This document shows, one piece after another, positions 57,431 to 64,000 of a stretch of 64,000 nt of DNA. Location: the NCBI GenBank assembly GCA_009886115.1, contig VFJJ01000111.1, positions 43,093 through 107,092 on the forward strand, written 5' to 3'. The notes below the pieces were generated by a model. The model worked only from the letters and a program-made list of their open reading frames with translations. It had not been told where the DNA came from and did not search any database. This DNA is from Actinomycetota bacterium. Lineage in GTDB: Bacteria > Actinomycetota > Acidimicrobiia > IMCC26256 > VFJJ01. The stretch's first letter is position 1, and each line of letters starts with the position of its first letter. Both the position numbers and the translations under genes were made by a program.

Positions 57431-58639
57431 TCAACTCGTCGGCGTCGTCGTCGGTGCCGTCGTCGGTGCCGTCGTCGGTGCGGCCGTGCTGCTCGTCGAC
57501 GTCGGGGCGGACGTGACGGTCGTCGGCGCCGTCGTCGGCGCCGTCGTCGGCGCCGTGGTGGGCGCCGTCGTCGGGGTCGTGGCGGCGCCGCAACGGTGCT
57601 TGCGCTCGACCTTCACGTCACCGTCGACGACTCGCAGCTTCAGTGCCGAGCCATCGGGGAAGACCACGTAGACCTTGGGCCCCTCGAACCGGGAACCGGT
57701 CTTGGGAGCGTCGGCCGAGACGGTTCCGCCAGCAGCGTCGGTCACGGTCACGGAGCCGTCGGCGTTCACCGTGTAGGCGACCGTCACCTCGGCGCCAGTG
57801 CAGAGCTCCATCATGGCGGTGCCGGGGCCGACCGGGATCGGGTGGGCTTCACCGGGATTGTCGTCACCGTGCTCGTCACCGTGCTCGCCGTCACCGGGCT
57901 TGTTCTCGCCGCCGTTCTCACGGTCACCACGCTCGCCATTGCCCGGCGGGGGCGGTGCTGTCGGCTCGCCCGGCTTGATCTCGAACCGAACCGACTCGTG
58001 CTCGGCGTTGGCCTTCAGGCCCACCTTGATCTTCCAGGAGATCGGGCCGGCGACCAGGAGGATCTTGGCCTTCGAGCGTGACTCGGTGACACCGTGTTCG
58101 TTGGGCTCGTTCGAGTTGTGGGGCCCGTCGATCGTGACGACGGCCGCACCGGCGGTCACGGCGATGTTCGACAGGACGGGGTAGCCCCCGCCGTCGACGA
58201 CGTCGTAGGTGACGATCACGGGACCGATGCCGAACAGGTCCTGGGTCCAGGAGTGGGCCCCAGCCAGCTGGCCGGGCTCGGTTCGGGCCCGCACCGACAC
58301 GCGCCCGTCGTTCGACCTCACGTCGATGCGAGTGTCCTCGCTCGCGTTCACGAGCCTCACGGCGTGCTCGGAGCCACGCTCGAGCATCGTCCAGGTGCCG
58401 TCGTCGGGGTCGAGACCGACGGAGACGACCTCGCCTTCGGCGCCCAGCTCGATCGTGGCCGTGAGGCCGGTGCCGAACAAGGGCAACGTGGCGACGATCT
58501 GGGGCGTGGGCGGCGGAACCGGTGTGCTCGGCCCCGCGGTGGCTCCGGCCGGGGCCATGGCCCCGGCTCCGACGAGAATGGCGGCACTGGCCGCAGACAC
58601 AAGGCTCAACACGAGCCGTCGAGACGCACGCATGTGCAT
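57431..58639 (-). CDS. Secreted protein with Thr-Ala-Pro repeat tail
   Basis: A 402-residue protein from ATG 58639, preceded by AAGGGG. A Sec signal peptide (LVLSLVSAASAAILVGAGAM) leads to a beta-rich domain of about 190 residues (LSNIAVTAGAAVVTIDGPHN). A Gly/Glu/His/Asp-rich low-complexity stretch (GDGEHGDEHGDDNPGE) follows, then a second small domain with two cysteines (MELCTGAEVTVAY ... KHRCG), and finally an 11-fold T-T-A-P tail of the kind seen in O-glycosylated or wall-spanning proteins. The tail is encoded by 12-base repeats. No family is recognised. It is divergent from the ABC exporter genes. Confidence 0.75.
   Translation of the reverse strand: MHMRASRRLVLSLVSAASAAILVGAGAMAPAGATAGPSTPVPPPTPQIVATLPLFGTGLTATIELGAEGEVVSVGLDPDDGTWTMLERGSEHAVRLVNASEDTRIDVRSNDGRVSVRARTEPGQLAGAHSWTQDLFGIGPVIVTYDVVDGGGYPVLSNIAVTAGAAVVTIDGPHNSNEPNEHGVTESRSKAKILLVAGPISWKIKVGLKANAEHESVRFEIKPGEPTAPPPPGNGERGDRENGGENKPGDGEHGDEHGDDNPGEAHPIPVGPGTAMMELCTGAEVTVAYTVNADGSVTVTDAAGGTVSADAPKTGSRFEGPKVYVVFPDGSALKLRVVDGDVKVERKHRCGAATTPTTAPTTAPTTAPTTAPTTVTSAPTSTSSTAAPTTAPTTAPTTTPTS
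57445..57585. repeat. 12-bp tandem repeats in the secreted-protein tail
   Basis: About ten 12-base units of the form GTCGTCGGTGCC or GTCGTCGGCGCC encode the Thr-Thr-Ala-Pro repeats on the minus strand. An interruption near 57500 encodes a Ser/Thr-rich break. Confidence 0.9.
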
Positions 58640-58932
58640 CGATCCCCTTCACGAAAGCTCCGAGCCACGCCCCGCAGCCTGCATCGGCTCGGCCCGGGCG
58701 GTTCCTGGAACCGCGCCCGTCGAAAAGGGGCGGTACCGGCCCGCTCGGGCGGATGGCGAGGTTCGCGAGCCGCCGGCTCCCGCTCGCTGACACACTCTGC
58801 GTCGGGACCCCGACCATCAGACACGAACACGCGACACGACCCGGTGACAGGACGATGTGATCACCGCCACACGCGCCTCGACCGTGCGGCGTTACCCGGT
58901 AGCTTGACGACGACCGATCCGGGAGGAACACC

Positions 58933-59682
58933 GTGGCTGAGACAGACACACCCGTCCGCACCATCGCCGCCCGGGCCGTCGACGCCCGCAAGACCTACGG
59001 CAAGGACGACACCGCCGTGCACGCCCTCGACGGCGTCACGGTCGATTTCGAGGCCGGTCGCTTCACCGCGATCATGGGCCCGTCGGGCTCGGGCAAGTCG
59101 ACGCTGATGCACTGCCTCGCCGGCCTCGACACGCTCACCGGCGGCCAGGTCTTCATCGACGACATCGACCTCACCACGCTCAAGGAGAAGGACCTCACCC
59201 TCTTGCGCCGCGAGCGGGTGGGCTTCGTGTTCCAGTCGTACAACCTCGTGCCCACGCTCACCGCCATCGAGAACATCACCCTGCCCAAGGCCCTGGCCGG
59301 CACCAAGCCCGACCAAGCCTGGCTCGACACCGTCATCGACACCGTCGGGCTGCGCAACCGCCTGAGCCACAAGCCCTCGGAGCTCTCGGGTGGCCAGCAG
59401 CAGCGAGTGGCCGTCGCCCGGACGATGGCTTCGCGGCCCACGATCATCTTCGCCGACGAGCCCACCGGGAACCTCGACTCCAAGTCGAGCACCGAGATCC
59501 TCGAGTTCATGCGACGCGCCGTTCGCGAGTTCGGCCAGACCATCGTGATGGTCACCCACGATCCCAACGCCGCGTCGTACGCCGACCGGGTGATCTTCCT
59601 CGCCGACGGGCGCGTCAGCGGCGAGATGAGCGACCCCACTCCCGAGCGGATCCTCGACAAGCTCAAGGGCCTCGGGGGCTGA
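58933..59682 (+). CDS. MacB/LolD-type ABC transporter ATP-binding protein
   Basis: A 249-residue ATPase from GTG 58933, with GGGAGGA upstream. Walker A is IMGPSGSGKSTLMHCLAGLD, the Q-loop FVFQSYNLVPTLTAIENI, the signature ELSGGQQQRVAVARTMAS, Walker B IIFADEPTGNLDSKSS and switch His VMVTHDPNAAS. The LDSKSS and NLVPTLTA features place it in the MacB/LolD/FtsE-like exporter or mechanotransmission group. It drives the two FtsX-type permeases downstream, the first of which starts six bases after its stop. Confidence 0.95.
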   Translation: MAETDTPVRTIAARAVDARKTYGKDDTAVHALDGVTVDFEAGRFTAIMGPSGSGKSTLMHCLAGLDTLTGGQVFIDDIDLTTLKEKDLTLLRRERVGFVFQSYNLVPTLTAIENITLPKALAGTKPDQAWLDTVIDTVGLRNRLSHKPSELSGGQQQRVAVARTMASRPTIIFADEPTGNLDSKSSTEILEFMRRAVREFGQTIVMVTHDPNAASYADRVIFLADGRVSGEMSDPTPERILDKLKGLGG

Positions 59683-59688
59683 CATCGC

Positions 59689-62253
59689 ATGCTCCGGGCG
59701 ACGATCAGGAGCCTGATCGCCCACAAGCTGCGGCTCGTCCTCACGGCGATCAGCGTGGTCGTGGGGGTGAGCTTCGTCGCCGGCACCTTCGTGCTCACCG
59801 ACACGGTGAAGGGCACGTTCGGCGATCTCTTCAGCCAGATCAACGCCGGGGTCGACCTGCACGTGCGCTCCACCACCGAGTTCGGCGACGCCAACGGGGG
59901 CGAGCCGCTGTCGGCGTCGGTACGCGACACGCTGGCCCAGGTTCCCGGCGTGGTCTCGGCGGAAGGGATCGTCATCGGCTTCCCCGCCCAGGTGCTCGAC
60001 AAGACGGGCGACGCCGTCTCCAACGGCGGGGCACCCACGCTCGGATGGTCGACGTACGACGACGCTGAGCTGTCGCCGTTCTTCTACAAGGTCGGACGGG
60101 CGCCGGTCGGCGACGCCGAGGTGGCTCTCGACGCGTCGACCGCGAGCTCGCACGACTTCGTGGTCGGCGACCTCGTCAAGATCGTCACGCCCGAGGGACC
60201 GGCCGTCTACACCATCACCGGGCTGCTCGGCTTCGGTGCGGTCGACAACCTCGGTGGCGCAACCGTGGCCGCCTTCGACACGCCCGTCGCGCAGCGTCTC
60301 TTCGACCGCGAAGGCCGCTTCGACGCCGTCGAGATCCGCGTCGACGACGCCGCCAACATGTTGGCCGTGCAGGCCGCCGTGCAACAGGCGCTCGAGACCA
60401 TCGAGCCCGGGTCGTTCGAGGCCGTCACCGGCGAGCAGAACGCCGAGGACCAGGCCGACGACCTCAACTCGATCGTCGACGCCATCAACCGGTTCCTGCT
60501 CATGTTCGGCTACGTCGCCCTGTTCGTCTCGACCTACAACATCGTCAACACGTTCTCGATCATCGTCACGCAACGCACCCGCGAGCTGGCGCTGTTGCGG
60601 GCGTTGGGTGCGAGCGGGCGCCAGGTGGTGTCGTCGGTGCTCGTCGAAGCGCTCGTGGTCGGGGTGATCGCCTCGCTCGCTGGTCTGGCCCTGGGGTTGG
60701 GCATCGCCGCGCTCATCAAGGAGGTGCTGGCCTCGGGCGGGCTCGAGGCGCCGCCGGGAGCGCTGAAGTTGTTGCCGCGCACGGTGATCGTCGCCCTGGT
60801 GTCGGGCATCGTCACGACCGTCGTCGCCGCCGTCGCGCCAGCTCTGCGGGCCGCCCGGGTGGCGCCGATCGCCGCGATTCGCGACGCGCAGCCGCCCACG
60901 ACCGGCGGCAGCCTGAGGCGTACGGCCGTCGGCGCCGGCCTGGCCGTCGTGGGCCTGGTGATGCTGATCGGGGTGATGACCGACCACGGGCCGTCGAACG
61001 AGATCATCGGTGCCGGCGGCGGGGCGGGCGCACTGTTCATCGGCGTCTCGCTGGTGGCCACGCTCATCGCTCGCCCTTGCGCCCAAATCATCGGCATCGG
61101 GATCGCCCGCTTCCGGGGTGTTCCCGGGCGGTTGGCCCGCGAGAACTCGATGCGCACCCCGCGCCGCACGTCGTCGACGGCTTCGGCGCTCATGATCGGG
61201 CTCACCCTCGTGACCCTGGTGCTCGTTCTGGCGGCGTCGGTCACCACGACCGTCGCCCGGGTCGTCGACGAGAGCTTCGGCTCCGACCTCACGATCTCGA
61301 ACGAGCAGTTCGTGCCGTTCAGCCCGGCGCTGCACGACACGCTGGCTGATCTCCCCGAGGTGGGCCAGATCGGCCGCTTCCGTTTCGGTCAGGCCCGTTT
61401 CGGCGGGCCCGACGGCGAAGACGTGGGGATCGACGGCATCGACGGCGTCGCCATCGACACCCTGTACCGCATGGGGATCGAGAACTTCGACGCTGCCGCT
61501 TTCGATGCCGGCGGGCTGCTCGTGTCGGAACGCGAGGCCGACAAGCGCGGCCTGCGTGTCGGCGACCGCCTCCAACTCACGTTCGCGGCCACGGGCACCA
61601 AGGAACTCGCGGTCATCGCGGTCTACACGGCCCGGAACTTCTCCTCGACCTATGTGGTCTCCTCGGCCGAGTTCGAGGCCAACTTCCCACAATCGCAGTT
61701 CCGGGCCGACAACCTGCTGATGGTCAAGGCCTCCCCCGGCGTGGCGGTGGCTTCGATGCGCGACGCGGTGACGGCGATCGTCGAACGCGACTACCCGAAC
61801 GTGACGGTCAAGAACCAGAGCGAGCTCAAGGCCGAGCGCAAGGAGCAGATCGAGCAGTTCCTGTTCATCTTCTTCGCCATGCTGGCCTTCTCGATACTCA
61901 TCGCCAGCATCGGTGTCACGAACACGCTCGCCCTCTCGGTGTTCGAGCGCACCCGCGAGCTGGGGCTCTTGCGGGCCATCGGGATGACCCGCAGGCAGAT
62001 GCGCTCGATGGTGCGGTGGGAGGCCGTCATCATCGCCGTCTTCGGCGGGCTGCTCGGATTGGCTCTCGGCGTCTTCCTCGGCTTCGTGATGGCGGGTATC
62101 TTCGACAGCCTGGGCTTCGCGCTCGACATCGTGGTCCCTCTCTCGCTCGTCTGGGTCGTGGTCGTCGCCTTCGTGCTCGGTCTCATCGCCGCCGCGCTTC
62201 CCGCCCGAAGGGCCGCTCGTCTCGACATCCTCAACGCCATCGCCACCGAGTAA
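59689..62253 (+). CDS. FtsX/MacB-type ABC permease, first copy
   Basis: An 854-residue protein. It has an N-terminal helix (LRLVLTAISVVVGVSFVAGT), an external core domain, three helices typical of FtsX (FGYVALFVSTYNIVNTFSI, VVSSVLVEALVVGVIAS, VIVALVSGIVTTVVAAV), and then a second set after a repeated architecture (LMIGLTLVTLVLVLAASV, an external domain, and AMLAFSILIASIGVTNTLAL with following helices). This is the double-FtsX layout of large actinobacterial permeases that move lipids or hydrophobic molecules. Its end lies 26 bases from the second permease. Confidence 0.93.
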   Translation: MLRATIRSLIAHKLRLVLTAISVVVGVSFVAGTFVLTDTVKGTFGDLFSQINAGVDLHVRSTTEFGDANGGEPLSASVRDTLAQVPGVVSAEGIVIGFPAQVLDKTGDAVSNGGAPTLGWSTYDDAELSPFFYKVGRAPVGDAEVALDASTASSHDFVVGDLVKIVTPEGPAVYTITGLLGFGAVDNLGGATVAAFDTPVAQRLFDREGRFDAVEIRVDDAANMLAVQAAVQQALETIEPGSFEAVTGEQNAEDQADDLNSIVDAINRFLLMFGYVALFVSTYNIVNTFSIIVTQRTRELALLRALGASGRQVVSSVLVEALVVGVIASLAGLALGLGIAALIKEVLASGGLEAPPGALKLLPRTVIVALVSGIVTTVVAAVAPALRAARVAPIAAIRDAQPPTTGGSLRRTAVGAGLAVVGLVMLIGVMTDHGPSNEIIGAGGGAGALFIGVSLVATLIARPCAQIIGIGIARFRGVPGRLARENSMRTPRRTSSTASALMIGLTLVTLVLVLAASVTTTVARVVDESFGSDLTISNEQFVPFSPALHDTLADLPEVGQIGRFRFGQARFGGPDGEDVGIDGIDGVAIDTLYRMGIENFDAAAFDAGGLLVSEREADKRGLRVGDRLQLTFAATGTKELAVIAVYTARNFSSTYVVSSAEFEANFPQSQFRADNLLMVKASPGVAVASMRDAVTAIVERDYPNVTVKNQSELKAERKEQIEQFLFIFFAMLAFSILIASIGVTNTLALSVFERTRELGLLRAIGMTRRQMRSMVRWEAVIIAVFGGLLGLALGVFLGFVMAGIFDSLGFALDIVVPLSLVWVVVVAFVLGLIAAALPARRAARLDILNAIATE

Positions 62254-62279
62254 CGGAACAACGGAGCAACGGAGCAGCC

Positions 62280-64000
62280 ATGTTCAAGATCGCCCTGAAA
62301 ACCACCCTGGCCCGGAAGTTCCGGCTGCTCTCCACGGCGCTGGCCGTCACGCTCGGCGTGGCGTTCCTCGCCGGCACGTTCGTGCTCACCGACACCATCA
62401 AGAAGACCTTCGACGACCTCTTCGCCGACGTCTTCCAGAACACCGACGCCTACGTGCAGTCGGCCACCTCGATCGACGGTGAGTTCGGAGAAGAGCAGCG
62501 CGGTCGCATCCCCGATTCGCTGATCGAAACGGCCCGAGCCGTCGAGGGCGTGGCCGAGGCCGAGGGCTTCGTGCAGGCCCCGGCTCGCATCATCGGCAGC
62601 GACGGCGAGCTCATCGGTGATCCGAACCAGGCCCCGCTGTTCGGCATGAGCTACCGCGACGGCTTGTTGACCCCGTGGAGGCTCACTGGCGGCAGCCGGG
62701 CACCCGTGGGTCCCGATGAGCTCGCGATCGACGAGAACAGCGCCGACAAGGGTGATCTGGCCGTCGGCGATCGGGTACGCGTCGAGGCCCAGGCCGGGTC
62801 GCGCGAGTTCACCCTCGTGGGGATCGTCCGCTTCGGCACCGCCGGTTCGCCCGGTGGCGCCTCGGCAGCCCTGTTCGACCTCACGACCGCCCAGGAGTTC
62901 CTCGGCGAGCCGGGAGAGGTCGACGCGGTGATGGTCGCTGCCGAGGACGGGCTCTCCGAGGAGGAGATCACGGCCCGGATGCAGGCCGTCATGCCCGCGG
63001 GCATCGAGACCCTCACGGGCGCTGAAATCACCGGCGACCAGCAGGACACCATCGAGGAGGGCTTAAGCTTCTTCACCACCTTCCTGCTCGTGTTCGCGGG
63101 CGTGGGCCTGTTCGTGGGGGCGTTCAGCATCTACAACACCTTCCAGGTGATCGTGACCCAGCGCACCAGGGAGATGGCCATGCTCCGGGCCATCGGGGCC
63201 AGCCGCCGTCAGGTTCTCGGGGCGATGCTGATCGAGGCGTTCCTGGTTGGCCTGGTCGCGGCGGTCGTCGGCATCGGCGTGGGGGTCGGGCTGGCCGTTG
63301 CGCTCAAGGCGATGCTGTCGCTGCTCGGTCTCGACCTCCCCTCCAGCGGGCTGGTGTTCAAGACCCGAACGGCGGTGGCCTCGCTGCTCGTCGGCACCAT
63401 CGTCACCATGTTCTCAGCCGTGTTCCCCTCGCTGCGGGCCTCGAGGGTGCCGCCGATCGCCGCCATGCGCGACGTCGCCATCGACCGGTCGGCCTCGTCG
63501 CGGGGTCGGTTCGTGGCCGGGTTCCTCGTCACCGCGGTGGGCGCGGCCGGTCTGGTTGGGGGCGTCGGCGCCGGCGAAATCAAGATCGTCGGGATCGGCG
63601 TGGGTTTGGTGTTCATCGGCGTGTTCGTGCTGGGCCCGCTGATCGCCCGGCCGCTCGCTCGCGGCCTCGGGGCGCCGCTGGCCCAGATCGGGTTCCCCGG
63701 CCACCTGGCTCGCGAGAACGCCAGCCGCAACCCCAAGCGCACGTCACGCACATCCGCCGCGCTCATGATCGGCGCCACCCTGGTCACCGCGATCGCCGTG
63801 TTGGCTGCGTCGATCAAGGAGACGATCCGCGACTCGTACGGGCAACAGTTCACGGGCGACTGGGTCGTCGACTCGGGCAGCTTCGGCTTCGGCGGGGTCT
63901 CGCCCACCATCGCCGCCGATCTGAACGCTCTCCCCGAGGTCGAAGCGGCGACGGGGCTCCGATTCGGCTTCGCGACCCTCGACGGTGACGCCGAGGGCTA
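62280..64000 (+). CDS. FtsX/MacB-type ABC permease, second copy, truncated by window
   Basis: This gene starts at ATG 62280 (GGAGC repeats upstream serve as ribosome site) and runs past the right edge, so 573 codons are visible. It begins MFKIALKTTLARKFRLLSTA, LAVTLGVAFLAGTFVLTDT, and shares with the first permease the block RTREMAMLRAIGASRRQVLG and the second-half start RTSAALMIGATLVTAIAVLA. The pair may form a heterodimer on one ATPase. The two genes probably arose by duplication. Confidence 0.92.
   Translation, partial: MFKIALKTTLARKFRLLSTALAVTLGVAFLAGTFVLTDTIKKTFDDLFADVFQNTDAYVQSATSIDGEFGEEQRGRIPDSLIETARAVEGVAEAEGFVQAPARIIGSDGELIGDPNQAPLFGMSYRDGLLTPWRLTGGSRAPVGPDELAIDENSADKGDLAVGDRVRVEAQAGSREFTLVGIVRFGTAGSPGGASAALFDLTTAQEFLGEPGEVDAVMVAAEDGLSEEEITARMQAVMPAGIETLTGAEITGDQQDTIEEGLSFFTTFLLVFAGVGLFVGAFSIYNTFQVIVTQRTREMAMLRAIGASRRQVLGAMLIEAFLVGLVAAVVGIGVGVGLAVALKAMLSLLGLDLPSSGLVFKTRTAVASLLVGTIVTMFSAVFPSLRASRVPPIAAMRDVAIDRSASSRGRFVAGFLVTAVGAAGLVGGVGAGEIKIVGIGVGLVFIGVFVLGPLIARPLARGLGAPLAQIGFPGHLARENASRNPKRTSRTSAALMIGATLVTAIAVLAASIKETIRDSYGQQFTGDWVVDSGSFGFGGVSPTIAADLNALPEVEAATGLRFGFATLDGDAEG

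Noticed and set aside
1..64000. tRNA, rRNA, IS element or prophage
   Set aside because: No cloverleaf, transposase, integrase or structural phage cluster was found. The MuF-like end of the DivIVA-like protein and the HNH gene stand alone and do not indicate a prophage.

Overview
The window reads as chromosome of a high-GC, free-living actinobacterium, most probably from the class Acidimicrobiia (Ilumatobacter-like). The evidence is composition and gene content: very GC-rich codons throughout, two WhiB-type Fe-S regulators, a candidate actinobacterial 6C small RNA, an F420-type LLM oxidoreductase, the S16/PDZ protease next to a UPF0182 membrane protein, a DUF2342-type zinc protease and an actinobacterial-type SdhCAB operon. 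The taxon is inferred; no rRNA is present. I saw no tRNA, rRNA, CRISPR array, insertion sequence, integrase or origin. The region is ordinary chromosome with unusual domain combinations rather than an island.

Layout. 1-6.2 kb: envelope and division genes (UPF0182 fragment, a DivIVA-like coiled-coil protein with a phage MuF-like C-terminus, S16/PDZ protease, small membrane protein, HEAT protein, MreB). 6.3-13.3 kb: MoaE, an HtrA-like protein that has lost its catalytic triad, an epimerase, a zinc protease with a repeat-rich N-terminus, an MFS transporter, a peroxiredoxin and a small conserved protein. 13.6-17.8 kb: WhiB, an ECF sigma/anti-sigma pair, TatA, an LLM oxidoreductase, a formiminotransferase-like protein and a second WhiB. 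18-25.2 kb: VWA protein and MoxR-type AAA ATPase flanking a GH1-like protein, then an amidase and an unknown protein. 25.5-29.0 kb: succinate dehydrogenase. 29.1-35.0 kb: MFS transporter, an HD(RelA/SpoT-type)-PPK2 fusion, DinG-type helicase and HNH nuclease. 35.2-37.7 kb: polar amino-acid ABC importer. 37.8-40.3 kb: 6C-like RNA, FtsH and a small lipoprotein. 40.4-54.2 kb: unknown 640-residue protein, MscS channel with a Pro/Thr-rich partner, acyl-CoA synthetase, GGDEF-EAL protein, CrtC/AttH-like protein, a very large cyclase-AAA-TPR protein and a second MFS. 54.3-64 kb: lipoproteins, SCP2 and alpha/beta-hydrolase pair, secreted Thr-Ala-Pro-tailed protein, and a MacB/FtsX-type ABC exporter with two permeases, the last cut by the window edge.

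How it works together. Signalling is the strongest theme: (p)ppGpp-type hydrolase plus polyphosphate kinase in one chain, cyclic-di-GMP turnover, a class III nucleotide cyclase, ECF sigma/anti-sigma and two WhiB proteins. Many genes appear to be leaderless: twelve starts are preceded by TANNNT 6-8 bases before ATG or GTG. Operon junctions are tight, with several ATGA or GTGA overlaps. Convergent gene pairs end in long perfect hairpins, one of which has a related copy 11.5 kb away. Short in-frame tandem repeats at gene ends are common.
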